Source of the DNA: JAUIET01 sp045105115
GTDB taxonomy: Bacteria; Pseudomonadota; Gammaproteobacteria; Pseudomonadales; JAUIET01
Assembly: GCA_045105115.1 (NCBI GenBank)
Contig: JBGCDE010000225.1
Span: 1 to 35,202, forward strand
Reading direction: 5' to 3'
DNA: 35,202 nt
Part shown: one piece after another, positions 5,654-13,060 of the stretch
How positions within the stretch are numbered: position 1 is the first letter of the stretch
How the letters are laid out: every line of letters starts with the position of its first letter
Position numbers and translations under genes: made by a program
Notes under the pieces: generated by a model
The model's input: the letters and a program-made list of their open reading frames with translations, nothing else
Told to the model about the DNA's origin: nothing
Databases searched by the model: none

Positions 5654-6016
5654 GTGGTATCTAAAGCAAAGCTGTATTCGCAACTGGATATAAAAGAAGA
5701 TGAGCTGGAAGGAAGGATAATTCCTCATCTGGAGCGTGCCGCGAATGGAAAGAATGATCTTATTTTTTGTACGGCAGAGTTTGCTCCTTTTCCTGAGCTA
5801 AGATACCGGTCAGACCCCGAAACAGAATCGCTGATACAGTTGGGCAGGCAAATACTGGCGCTTAGGGAGAAACTAGGCGACGAGACAGAAGATACCATTG
5901 CTGCTCGTCTATGCTGGTACTGCAGAAAGTGGGGCGACACTACTGATCAGCATGCAAAAGCAGCCCAAGCCTTGGCAGTTCAATTTCTTACCGAGATTCG
6001 AGGTGATAAACCATGA
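5654..6016 (+). CDS. unknown soluble protein
   Basis: The 120-residue product starts at GTG 5654 immediately after the preceding stop. It is mostly helical and charged, with SQLDIKEDELEGRIIPHLER at the start and a later RLCWYCRKWGDTTDQHAKAA segment whose CxxxxC-like spacing (C-W-Y-C) could bind metal. I recognise no family. It appears to share a transcript with the membrane protein upstream. An attC remnant follows its stop. Confidence 0.6.
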   Translation: MVSKAKLYSQLDIKEDELEGRIIPHLERAANGKNDLIFCTAEFAPFPELRYRSDPETESLIQLGRQILALREKLGDETEDTIAARLCWYCRKWGDTTDQHAKAAQALAVQFLTEIRGDKP

Positions 6017-6019
6017 GAT

Positions 6020-6189
6020 GCATCAAGGCGGTCTAGCAAGGTATTTCGGCTGCTTGGCCATAATACGGTTCATCAGACGTAAAGATGCCTAAAAGAACGG
6101 TCAAGCTCACATGCTATGCAAACTGCAGCTCGAATATGCATTTCTGCAGAAAGCAGAGACTCTAGTGAGCAAGCCCTTTTGTGTTAAGT
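6020..6189 (+). repeat. two consecutive attC remnants at the array end
   Basis: GCATCAAGGCGGTCTAGC at 6020 is the attC family start with two bases deleted, and GACGTAAAGATGC at 6076-6088 resembles its end. From 6087, GCCTAAAAGAACGG and, at 6170-6189, AAGCCCTTTTGTGTTAAGT-like sequence form a second, longer candidate whose GTTAAGT is an exact GTTRRRY. AAGCTCAC and GTGAGCAAG pair inside it. These mark the distal boundary of the array. Confidence 0.45.
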
Positions 6190-6217
6190 TCTATGGCCGG
6201 GTTCACAGGGTTATGAT

Positions 6218-6640
6218 ATGGAAAACAATCTAATATTCGTGCCGCTTGTTATTCAAGTAGCACTCACAATTTGGCTTTACATCGCCCTGATAAATGCGAA
6301 ATCAAAAGCTGTAGAACGAGGCGAAGTGAATGAAGAGCGAAGAGCTCTGCATGCAGACGCGTGGCCTGATAGCGTGCTCAAAATCAATAACAGTATTCGA
6401 AACCAGTTCGAAGTGCCGGTGTTGTTCTACGTTGTTATTGGAATGTTATGGGCTATCGGTGCAGTTAATACCTTTGTACATATTGCGGCTTGGGTTTTCG
6501 TTGTTAGCAGGATTGTGCATATGTTCGTGCATACAGGGTCAAACTTCGTTCCGCTACGACGTAAAGTATTCACCTTGGGGGTTTTTATTCTGATAGGTCT
6601 TTTGGTTTTTCTGGCTTATAAACTGATGTTTCAGGTTTAG
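6218..6640 (+). CDS. MAPEG-family membrane protein
   Basis: The 140-residue product has four hydrophobic segments and the MAPEG hallmarks: NQFEVPVLFYVV after the first loop, then VVSRIVHMFVHTGSNFVPLR. The family (microsomal glutathione S-transferase relatives) conjugates glutathione or acts on lipid peroxides in membranes; the bacterial members are mostly uncharacterised. Length is normal. It starts at ATG 6218 just beyond the last attC remnant. A second MAPEG gene lies at 8876. Its stop codon overlaps that of a broken small gene on the other strand. Confidence 0.85.
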   Translation: MENNLIFVPLVIQVALTIWLYIALINAKSKAVERGEVNEERRALHADAWPDSVLKINNSIRNQFEVPVLFYVVIGMLWAIGAVNTFVHIAAWVFVVSRIVHMFVHTGSNFVPLRRKVFTLGVFILIGLLVFLAYKLMFQV

Positions 6641-6879
6641 CGCCCACTCAGAGGGTCTTTATCTTCCCCGTCTCTTTTTGCAAGCTTCTCTTCAAATATC
6701 TCTGGTTCCTTTACAGGGTCAAGATTGTGTGTTTTGTGCGTAATGCCTTCGAAGAAAGTTGCCCAAAATGCGATGTTTGTTTTTTTCTTGCGCAGTCATA
6801 TTAGCCATTGGAAAATTAGAGTTATGAGCACAAGACCCAAGACCATCGTGCCAAGTTGTGTGATTATCTGGTTCAGCAT
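6637..6879 (-). pseudogene. small membrane-anchored protein frame interrupted by TGA
   Basis: From ATG 6879, with AGAGG seven bases upstream, the frame reads MLNQIITQLGTMVLGLVLIT, a single membrane helix, then FQWLI and a TGA at 6796-6798 (codon 28). The same frame continues with LRKKKTNIAFWATFFEGITH, DPVKEPEIFEEKLAKRDGED and ends at 6637. The sharp hydrophobic-to-basic change and sensible composition on both sides suggest one gene of 80 codons. A TGG-to-TGA change is the simplest explanation. It fills most of the 324-bp space between the flanking plus-strand genes. Confidence 0.45.
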
Positions 6880-6964
6880 AGTTTTGCCTCTGGTATAAAG
6901 AGTACTGTTGGGGTTAATTTTCTTAATTCAAGCTCTGTGAGCCATTCAATAGCTGCTGCGTAAG

Positions 6965-7633
6965 ATGAAAAAAAAATTTCTGTTTGTCACAATTCTTGTA
7001 CTATCCCAAAACGGCATTGCCAGTAGTTTTCAATTTGATTTGGTTCAAGCGGCACTTGAGCGAACCCGTTATGACATAAGCTACGATGGGTCGTATTTTT
7101 CAATTGCCTATCCAAACGGTGACGTTCCCGCCAATATTGGCGTTTGCACAGATGTTGTTATTCGTTCTTATCGTGCCTTAGGAACTGATCTGCAGGTTCT
7201 TGTTCACGAAGATATGGTTGAGAATTTTGATGCTTATCCGTCACGTCGTATTTGGGGCTTGCATAGAACCGATAAGAATATTGATCATCGTCGTGTACCT
7301 AACCTGAGAGCGTTTTTCTCAAGACATGGCAAAGCATTGCCCGTCACTAGAAAAAACCAGGATTACAAACCCGGAGATATCGTGACCTGGGCGTTGCCAG
7401 GCAACCTACCGCATATTGGCATTGTGAGCGACAGCTACGCCGCATCTACAGGCACGCCGCTTATTGTGCACAACATTGGCTCAGGTCCAACGCTTGATGA
7501 TATTCTGTTTAGCTACAAGATAACCGGGCATTATCGCTATGTGCCGAAGAAATACAGGCAGCTGAGTAAGCAAGTCATCGAACCTCTTGGTGAGCTTGCT
7601 GCAAAGACAACGAGTAGGACCACAGAGGCATGA
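6965..7633 (+). CDS. DUF1287-family exported protein
   Basis: The 222-residue product has a signal peptide (MKKKFLFVTILVLSQNGIAS). The mature protein contains DISYDGSYFSIAYPNGDVP, IGVCTDVVIRSYRALG, VPNLRAFFSRHG, YKPGDIVTW, PHIGIVSD, LIVHNIGSGP and GHYRY. The conserved Cys (CTDVVIR), the GDIV strand, HIGIVSD and the later HN-G are those of the DUF1287 family. It resembles NlpC/P60-type papain-like cell-wall enzymes, with C, H and N as likely catalytic residues. A periplasmic peptidoglycan role is inferred, not shown. It overlaps the next gene by four bases. Confidence 0.85.
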   Translation: MKKKFLFVTILVLSQNGIASSFQFDLVQAALERTRYDISYDGSYFSIAYPNGDVPANIGVCTDVVIRSYRALGTDLQVLVHEDMVENFDAYPSRRIWGLHRTDKNIDHRRVPNLRAFFSRHGKALPVTRKNQDYKPGDIVTWALPGNLPHIGIVSDSYAASTGTPLIVHNIGSGPTLDDILFSYKITGHYRYVPKKYRQLSKQVIEPLGELAAKTTSRTTEA

Positions 7634-8052
7634 TAGAAATTTCTTTGGGCGTGCTGTTTGCGCTGTTGTTGATCTGGGCTTCGAAGACGTGGAAGCTTGA
7701 ATCGTGGTCTTATACTGTTTCTCTAGTATTCTTGCCTCTCATCTACATGGCGTTTGGTCTGCTATCTGAAGGCGAGAATATTGTTCTATACGAATTCTAC
7801 TTTGGAATACCGTTTTTCCTGTTTGCCGTATTGGGGCTTATATTTGAGTTCAAGTGGTCCGCCTATTTGATCGGCGTACTTTGGCTTTCGCATGCTGCGT
7901 ACGATCTGTTTCATGCGCAATTATTTGTTAACACCGGTGTGTTCTATTGGTACCCGCATTTTTGTGCCGCGGTTGACTTTGCTATTAGCGCCTACATTTT
8001 TTGGTGTGCACGCCAGTGGCCCTCAGCAAAAATACGACTGTTGCCTGGCTAG
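7630..8052 (+). CDS. small integral membrane protein
   Basis: The 140-residue product has four or five hydrophobic segments (about residues 4-17, 29-45, 52-72, 76-92 and 110-128). Conserved-looking polar positions include HAAYDLFHAQ between segments and YWYPHFCAAVD. The ATGA overlap with the DUF1287 gene implies cotranscription. No family is recognised with certainty. Downstream, GAAGTTC (8077-8083) and GAACTTC (8103-8109) could form a hairpin that ends the transcript, though there is no T-run. Confidence 0.7.
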   Translation: MIEISLGVLFALLLIWASKTWKLESWSYTVSLVFLPLIYMAFGLLSEGENIVLYEFYFGIPFFLFAVLGLIFEFKWSAYLIGVLWLSHAAYDLFHAQLFVNTGVFYWYPHFCAAVDFAISAYIFWCARQWPSAKIRLLPG

Positions 8053-8143
8053 GTCGTTGAGGTTAATCATTCTTATGAAGTTCTAAGCTCGGCATGCTCC
8101 GGGAACTTCTCAAATAAACAGCTTGAGAGTTAGTGTGATTAAA

Positions 8144-8539
8144 ATGGAAAAAATTCTTGTTCAGCTTACGGCCGTTTTCTTTCTAGCGTATGGTCTGATG
8201 TTTACGCTGTATCCGGTCTTTTTTTCAAACCTTGTTACTGATAACAACCCTGCAACGACTTCAGGACTTATTGATATGAGGGCAACCTATGGCGGCATGT
8301 CGATCGCTGTTGGGTTTATGATGTTTGTACTAGCTCGCAATAGCAGCACCTTGAAGCTAGGACTGCTGAGTGTTATCACTGTGTTGCTGGGTATGGCTTC
8401 GTCACGATTGCTGGGCATCATTGTTGATGGCAGCCCAAACAATCTCATGTTTATCTATCTGATCGCAGAGATTGTACCGTCCTTGATCGCTATCGTGCTG
8501 TATCGAAGAATCAGTCATGAGCATAAGGCGGCAGATTAA
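8144..8539 (+). CDS. DUF4345-like membrane protein
   Basis: This 131-residue product starts MEKILVQLTAVFFLAYGLMF and has four hydrophobic segments. The loop SGLIDMRATYGGMSIAVGFM carries the R-x-x-Y-G-G motif typical of the DUF4345 family. No biochemical role is known. A start at 8123 (TTG) is possible, but ATG 8144 begins directly at the hydrophobic segment. It precedes the selenoprotein-like gene by 45 bases and may share its transcript. Confidence 0.72.
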   Translation: MEKILVQLTAVFFLAYGLMFTLYPVFFSNLVTDNNPATTSGLIDMRATYGGMSIAVGFMMFVLARNSSTLKLGLLSVITVLLGMASSRLLGIIVDGSPNNLMFIYLIAEIVPSLIAIVLYRRISHEHKAAD

Positions 8540-8584
8540 AGATAAGCGATATTAGCAATGTGAAATAAGCGTCTGGAGGGTTAG

Positions 8585-8821
8585 ATGAACATATCAATTA
8601 CTTATTGTGCGCAGTGAAACTACAAACCTCGGGCGGTCAGTTTGGCGGCCACTATTAAGACAGCGTTTGGTATCGAATGCATACTTATTCCCAAGGGCCG
8701 TGGAATCTTTGACGTAAGTGTCGATGACGTCATTATTTATTCGAAGTATGAAACAGGCACTTATCCTGAGCATGCAGACATGGTTGAGACCATTCGTGAA
8801 ATGAAAGGGCGTATTGCTTGA
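8585..8821 (+). CDS. SelW-like Rdx-family selenoprotein (TGA = Sec at codon 11)
   Basis: From ATG 8585, with a strong GGAGGG at 8575-8580, the frame reads MNISITYCAQ, then TGA at 8615-8617, then NYKPRAVSLAATIKTAFGIE, IPKGRGIFDVSVDDVIIYSK and YETGTYPEHADMVETIREMK, ending at 8821. This is the full SelW/SelT/SelH-like Rdx thioredoxin fold: Y-C-x-x-C/U followed by N-Y-x-P-R, then G-x-F-x-V and I-Y-S-K-x-E-T-G-x-x-P. The TGA replaces exactly the second Cys of the redox motif, giving CAQU. The length of 78 residues is normal. The family is thought to act in thiol redox reactions. A reader that treats TGA as stop misses the gene. Decoding requires selA, selB, selC and selD elsewhere in the genome. 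Confidence 0.87.
8632..8653 (+). promoter_or_regulatory. candidate bacterial SECIS hairpin
   Basis: Just after the TGA, GGCGGTC (8632-8638) can pair with GGCCACT (8647-8653), allowing two G-U pairs and one mismatch. This leaves an apical loop AGTTTGGC that begins 21 bases after the TGA and has G in its second position. That fits the loose spacing and loop rules for SelB-binding elements. An alternative fold pairs CAAAC (8623-8627) with GTTTG (8640-8644). Which one forms is not decidable by eye. Confidence 0.45.
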
Positions 8822-8875
8822 GTGCACAATACAGTTGTGAACTATTAAGGCGCGGATATTAGAGATTGCTGGAGA

Positions 8876-9274
8876 ATGAATGTGAATTATGAAAATACGA
8901 TTCTGGCCATGGGAGGCATGGCGGTGCTGATGCTCATACAGTTGATAGTAGCGGATGTGGTGGGTGTGAAAGTGAAGCATCCACCAGGTAGTGCGGTTCC
9001 GTCAGATCACAATAGTGGCTTGTTCCGCGCTACTCGCACAATGGCAAACACCAATGAGAGCATCGCAATCTTCATACTTGCAGTGTTGTTTTGTATCTAT
9101 TCAAATGCGTCACCTGTTCATACCGCTTACGCCGCCTGGGGTTTCGTTACGGCGAGAGTAGGGTATGCAGTGTGTTATTACGGCAATGTGAAGTTGCTTA
9201 GATCCGTGCTTTTCGGAATTTCATTGTTGTTTCTGTTGGCATTACTGGTAATAGGGATTATTGTTTGGCTGTGA
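8876..9274 (+). CDS. MAPEG-family membrane protein, second copy
   Basis: The 132-residue product shows four hydrophobic segments with MAPEG motifs: HNSGLFRATRTMANTNESIA after the first helix, then WGFVTARVGYAVCYYGNVKL and LRSVLFG. The N-x-x-E and R-x-x-Y positions correspond to glutathione-binding residues of the family. ATG 8876 or GTG 8882 could be the start; the latter has GGAG seven bases upstream and so may be preferred. It lies directly after the selenoprotein-like gene and may be cotranscribed. It differs clearly from the MAPEG protein at 6218. Confidence 0.83.
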   Translation: MNVNYENTILAMGGMAVLMLIQLIVADVVGVKVKHPPGSAVPSDHNSGLFRATRTMANTNESIAIFILAVLFCIYSNASPVHTAYAAWGFVTARVGYAVCYYGNVKLLRSVLFGISLLFLLALLVIGIIVWL

Positions 9275-9308
9275 GGCGTAAATAATTGCGAAGTTCAAGC
9301 AGTCGCTA

Positions 9309-9743
9309 ATGGAAGCAAACACGAAACCCGATGCAATGAAACCACAACCATTGATGCTGCGAACAAAATACTCTGCCGCAATGAAAGTGCAGGCTTTGTA
9401 TGCGTTGATGTGTATAGTCTGGAATGCCGTGGTTATTTTTCAAATGCACGCAGGTTTTCAGCCTATTGGGCCAACAGGTTCTACTGTAGTTATTACCGGC
9501 GCGGTGATACTCGTGGCTTTGTTAGCGTATTCCTTACATTCTGGCTGGGAATTAGCTTATGTATTGTTAGCTGCTGTGGTTTCTTTGCTAGCACTGTCTG
9601 CTGTGTTTTCAAGCATGACAAACAGTTCTGATGCATGGCCATCGGAATTTTGGCAAGTAGCGGGTCTTTTAATAAATGTGATTGGCGCGCTTAGTTTTTT
9701 AGTTGTGATCACACTGCTTATTCGTGGTCGGCGGGCGCTGTAA
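9309..9743 (+). CDS. four-helix membrane protein, unknown
   Basis: The 144-residue product has a polar N-terminal tail of about 24 residues and then four hydrophobic segments near residues 28-45, 58-77, 80-100 and 117-138. The last is followed by RGRRAL, suggesting a cytoplasmic C-terminus by the positive-inside rule. No family motif is recognised. The ribosome site before ATG 9309 is weak. The next gene begins five bases after its stop, so the pair is probably one transcript. Confidence 0.65.
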   Translation: MEANTKPDAMKPQPLMLRTKYSAAMKVQALYALMCIVWNAVVIFQMHAGFQPIGPTGSTVVITGAVILVALLAYSLHSGWELAYVLLAAVVSLLALSAVFSSMTNSSDAWPSEFWQVAGLLINVIGALSFLVVITLLIRGRRAL

Positions 9744-9748
9744 CAACA

Positions 9749-10114
9749 ATGATTAAAATGATAACAACGCTAAAAAAGAAATCTGGCATGTCAACAGAGC
9801 GTTTTCGAGCCTACTATGAAAACCACCATCGATTGATAGGCGAAAAATATCTTAAGGGCTACGCATCAAGATACGTGCGGCGATACCTGAACCCAGTGCC
9901 TGATGAGTTCGGTGAACTTCTGGCGCCTGAATTCGATGTGTTGCTTGAAATATGGTTTGCAGACGAAGTAGCTTTGCAGGCGTGCATGGTGAAACTCAAT
10001 GAGCCGACTGTTGCTGAAGAAATTGCAGTTGACGAAGAGAAACTGTTTGATAGATCTTTAAAGCGCAGTTATACAGTGGATGAGAATGAGTCGATGATTG
10101 GTGAGTTGTTATGA
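9749..10114 (+). CDS. EthD-domain protein
   Basis: The 121-residue product begins MIKMITTLKKKSGMSTERFR, continues AYYENHHRLIGEKYLKG and later EFDVLLEIWFADEVALQACM. The K-K-x-G-M-S-x-E-F-x-x-Y-Y-E-x-H-H pattern is the start of EthD/ferredoxin-fold domains. These small dimers occur in ring-modifying and degradation pathways; no substrate can be assigned here. It overlaps the following lipoprotein gene by four bases (ATGA). Confidence 0.8.
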   Translation: MIKMITTLKKKSGMSTERFRAYYENHHRLIGEKYLKGYASRYVRRYLNPVPDEFGELLAPEFDVLLEIWFADEVALQACMVKLNEPTVAEEIAVDEEKLFDRSLKRSYTVDENESMIGELL

Positions 10115-10314
10115 TGAAAGTAGTTGCGGTATTGACTGTAAGCTTAGGCGTAATCGCTTGCTCGAACCAGCAGATATATGACGCGTCCAGACACGATGCG
10201 CAGCTAGACTGTCAGAAGCTGCCGCAAAATCAATACGAAGAGTGTATGAAAGAAGTGACTGAGACTTACGATTCGTACGCCCGCAAACGCGAAGAAGTTA
10301 TTAGTGAACAATGA
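10111..10314 (+). CDS. small lipoprotein
   Basis: The 67-residue product has a lipoprotein signal: MMKVVAVLTVSLGVIAC with a lipobox ending in Cys at residue 17, followed by Ser-Asn, which does not favour inner-membrane retention. The mature part of about 50 residues is polar with two Cys (LDCQKL and EECMKE) that could form a disulphide. Such short Cys-pair lipoproteins are common in marine gammaproteobacteria but have no assigned role that I know. It is coupled to the EthD gene through an ATGA overlap. Confidence 0.75.
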   Translation: MMKVVAVLTVSLGVIACSNQQIYDASRHDAQLDCQKLPQNQYEECMKEVTETYDSYARKREEVISEQ

Positions 10315-10332
10315 TCTAGTCGTGCCTGCACC

Positions 10333-10743
10333 ATGACTGGTATTACAGACCTTAATGAACTGCTGGCTTCAATGTCGCCAGACATGCAGGATGGGGAATT
10401 CGTGTTTTGTACGGTTCCTGAGGATACGACCGCTTACAATGCCTTAACCCCAGTAGCTACATTTCGGGAACGCGAAGGTCTGACTCTGGTTCTGCCTGTT
10501 GTGGAAGCAGACAGTGTTGGGCTCGCCTATGATGGAACGTATCGACAGATTACCTTGGAAGTACATTCCAGTCTTAGTGCGGTCGGTTTAACAGCGGCAT
10601 TCGCAAGCAAGTTGACCGAGTATGGAATTAGCGCGAATGTTATTGCGGGCTACTATCATGATCATATTTTTGTCCAGACTGACAAAGCAGAGCGCGCGCT
10701 TGCTGCTCTTGATGAGCTCAGCCAACAGGCTCGCTCGGGCTAG
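10333..10743 (+). CDS. ACT-domain protein (COG3602 type)
   Basis: The 136-residue product contains GEFVFCTVPED near residue 21, REREGLTLVLPVVEADSVGL in the middle, and then EVHSSLSAVGLTAAFASKL and YYHDHIFVQTDKAERAL. This is the complete pattern of the standalone two-ACT protein family COG3602. These are thought to bind small ligands such as amino acids. Length is normal. It is convergent with the photolyase gene that ends 17 bases downstream. Confidence 0.85.
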   Translation: MTGITDLNELLASMSPDMQDGEFVFCTVPEDTTAYNALTPVATFREREGLTLVLPVVEADSVGLAYDGTYRQITLEVHSSLSAVGLTAAFASKLTEYGISANVIAGYYHDHIFVQTDKAERALAALDELSQQARSG

Positions 10744-10760
10744 TTAGTTTACATCCAAAC

Positions 10761-12305
10761 CTAAAGCTCGCTTACGTTTATTCGCAACCATTTCTCGCGC
10801 TCGAGTATTGCGCGCTGGTCTTCATCTGATTTTCTGGCCCAGTTTTTCACCTGCATGCCCAGACGAGGGTTTTTCTGAAGTAATTCACGATGCGTATTCA
10901 CAAAGCCCCAGTACAAGGTAGTGAACGGGCAGGCATTATCACCTTTGGCATCACCAGGTTTGTACTTACAGGTTTTGCAGTAGTTAGACATGCGGTTGAT
11001 ATAAGCACCCGAGGCAATGTAAGGTTTGGAGCCTACAATGCCACCGTCGGCGTATTGGCTCATGCCAATGGTGTTAGGGATTTCCACCCATGCGACAGCG
11101 TCAACATACATCGCCAGGTACCACTCATGAATCTCTTGTGGCTTTACACCCCACAAAATGGAAAACAAACCGGTGACCATTAAACGCTGTATATGGTGCC
11201 CATATCCGCTGCTAAGTACCTGATCAAGACTGTGGCGCATACAGTTCATCTCGGTATCAGCTGTCCAGTACATTTCAGGCAGAGTGTGTTGCGCCTGTAA
11301 GGCGTTGAAGTCAAGCCAGTCATTGCGACGCAGCCAATACACCCCACGAATGAATTCACGCCAGCCTACAATTTGCCGCACGAAACCTTCCACAGCATTG
11401 AGTGGTGCTTTGCCTTCTTCAAATGCGGCAATAGCGGCGTCAACGACCTCTCTGGGGTCAAGCAATTTAAGATTGAGGCTGCTCGACAATAACGAGTGAT
11501 ACAAAGTGGTGTGCTCTGTCCACATGGCGTCTTGATAGTCGCCAAACATTGGCAGTTTTTCATTGATGAATGCGCTTAGCGCGCTCAAGGCTTGGGCTCG
11601 CGTGCTTGGCCAAACGAATGAGTCAATGTTGCCGGCTAAATCCGGAAGCACGGATTGAATATCGGCAATAACCTGACGGTCAATGTCATCGCGCTCAAAC
11701 TCTGGCGGCGAGGGAATAAGATCAGGACCTGCCGCGGTGAAAGATTTGCGGTTGTCGGCATCATAGTTCCATTTACCGCCAACAGGCTTTCCGTCACTCT
11801 CCACTAATAAGTTGTGTTTGCGACGCACATGGCGATACCAGTACTCCATACGCAGTGACTTGCGGTGATTAGCCCACGTTGAAAACTCACCGGGTTCTGC
11901 ATAGAAGTGCCGGTCTTCCAGCCAGGTAATTGGGGTTTGCAGGTCTTTGCAACTGGCAGTGAGTTCATTCAGTACTCTGACATCACCGGGTACTACGCAC
12001 ACAATTTGCTGCGGTTTATGCTGTTTAACCGAGCTTGCAAGAGCAGCCCCCAATGCTTGAGTACGCTTGGTGATGCAACAGTAATCTATCTCAGCGCCGG
12101 CGCTTTGTAGCTCAGCTGCGAAATGCCGCATGCTTGAGAAGAATACGGCTGTGCGTTGTTTGCTGGATGCGACCACCAGCGATTCGTTGAGAACCTCAGC
12201 CATAAACACAATGTCTTGGCTGGCATCGAAATCATCCCATAACGCACTGTTGTGGTTGAGCTGGTCGCCCAGAACGATGCGTAGCGTGCCCGCGGTGCTA
12301 GGCAA
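10761..12305 (-). CDS. FeS-type bacterial cryptochrome/photolyase (DPRP family)
   Basis: The 514-residue product belongs to the deoxyribodipyrimidine-photolyase-related family whose studied members are (6-4) photolyases with FAD, a ribolumazine antenna and a 4Fe-4S cluster. The N-terminus LRIVLGDQLNHNSALWDDFD is diagnostic. Four likely cluster cysteines are visible: EMNCMRHSL, then NYCKTCKYKPGD and DNACPFTTLYWGF. The FAD region includes QRLMVTGLFSILWGV and EWYLAMYVDAVAWVEIPNT. Its start overlaps the end of folE by eight bases, so the two form an operon driven from the predicted sigma-E promoter at 12983-13012. The role would be light-driven repair of UV-damaged DNA. Confidence 0.93.
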   Translation of the reverse strand: MPSTAGTLRIVLGDQLNHNSALWDDFDASQDIVFMAEVLNESLVVASSKQRTAVFFSSMRHFAAELQSAGAEIDYCCITKRTQALGAALASSVKQHKPQQIVCVVPGDVRVLNELTASCKDLQTPITWLEDRHFYAEPGEFSTWANHRKSLRMEYWYRHVRRKHNLLVESDGKPVGGKWNYDADNRKSFTAAGPDLIPSPPEFERDDIDRQVIADIQSVLPDLAGNIDSFVWPSTRAQALSALSAFINEKLPMFGDYQDAMWTEHTTLYHSLLSSSLNLKLLDPREVVDAAIAAFEEGKAPLNAVEGFVRQIVGWREFIRGVYWLRRNDWLDFNALQAQHTLPEMYWTADTEMNCMRHSLDQVLSSGYGHHIQRLMVTGLFSILWGVKPQEIHEWYLAMYVDAVAWVEIPNTIGMSQYADGGIVGSKPYIASGAYINRMSNYCKTCKYKPGDAKGDNACPFTTLYWGFVNTHRELLQKNPRLGMQVKNWARKSDEDQRAILEREKWLRINVSEL

Positions 12306-12936
12306 GAAACTCCGCTCGTGTTCTATCGTTGGACTTGAACTCGCCGCCCAAGGCAGTAGTTTCCGTCTCAGAGTTCACATCCATAACGCCACGCGATTTA
12401 ACGCAGTAATGCGCGGCTTGAATGCTAACGGCTACGTCTTCAGTTTCCAATATGGTCTGCAGTGCCACCAAGATTTGCTGTGTTAAGCGTTCTTGTACTT
12501 GTGGGCGTTTCGAGAAGAAATGCACCATTCGGTTTATCTTCGAAAGACCGATAATGCGATTTCCCGGAATATAGGCCACTTTCGCTGTGCCATCGATTGT
12601 TACGAAATGATGTTCACAGGTGCTCAGCACACTGATGTCGCGTACCTTCACCATTTCTTCTACGCCCATTTTGTTTTCTATCACACTGAGCTTGGGGAAA
12701 TTTTCGTAGTCCAGACCACCAAACAATTCGTGCACGTACATTTTTGCAATGCGGTGTGGCGTTTCCTGCAGGCTGTCGTCTTCCAGGTTCAGACCGAGAG
12801 CACCCATCACCTCGGTCATGTGACCGCGAATCAAATCGTATTTTTGGTCATTGCTTAAACCGTTATCAATACGGGGAGTTTCGAGCCCACGCTCGATTAG
12901 CTGCGTTCTTACAGCGATTGCGTCTTCAGAAATCAT
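12298..12936 (-). CDS. folE: GTP cyclohydrolase I
   Basis: The 212-residue enzyme converts GTP to dihydroneopterin triphosphate, the first step of folate synthesis. The zinc and active-site motifs are present: VLSTCEHHFVTIDG, YIPGNRIIGLSKINRMVHFF, RPQVQERLTQQI and AAHYCVKSRGVMD. Length matches the FolE family (E. coli 222). Being first in an operon with a photolyase suggests that it supplies folate (antenna chromophore for the class I photolyase) under light stress. An RpoE-like promoter lies about 47 bases upstream. A second, housekeeping folE may exist elsewhere. Confidence 0.95.
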   Translation of the reverse strand: MISEDAIAVRTQLIERGLETPRIDNGLSNDQKYDLIRGHMTEVMGALGLNLEDDSLQETPHRIAKMYVHELFGGLDYENFPKLSVIENKMGVEEMVKVRDISVLSTCEHHFVTIDGTAKVAYIPGNRIIGLSKINRMVHFFSKRPQVQERLTQQILVALQTILETEDVAVSIQAAHYCVKSRGVMDVNSETETTALGGEFKSNDRTRAEFLA

Positions 12937-12982
12937 GGTCAGCCTTAGCAGTGTTTATCGCGTTCTATTTGCTTTGTCGTGG

Positions 12983-13012
12983 AATTTACGCCGTAACAGG
13001 GTTGCTGGATCA
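12983..13012 (-). promoter_or_regulatory. RpoE/ECF11-like promoter of folE-photolyase
   Basis: On the minus strand TGATCC (13007-13012) and TAAATT (12983-12988) are separated by 18 bases. This is the arrangement known for the singlet-oxygen sigma factor RpoE of Rhodobacter. The expected start would give a leader of about 40 bases before folE. Confidence 0.65.
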
Positions 13013-13060
13013 CAAAAACGCTCTGTAGTACCCATATCTAACATTTTATGATGGGCAAAC

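Noticed and set aside
1..6190. CRISPR array as explanation for the spaced repeats
   Set aside because: The repeats are 49-89 bp imperfect palindromes with attC core boxes, separated by whole genes rather than short uniform spacers.
6796..6798. TGA of the small minus-strand gene as selenocysteine
   Set aside because: No Cys/Sec redox motif surrounds it; a Trp-to-stop mutation is the simpler reading.
8594..8980. 128-codon minus-strand open frame
   Set aside because: It is the antisense shadow of the selenoprotein-like gene and is low-complexity, rich in His and Ile.
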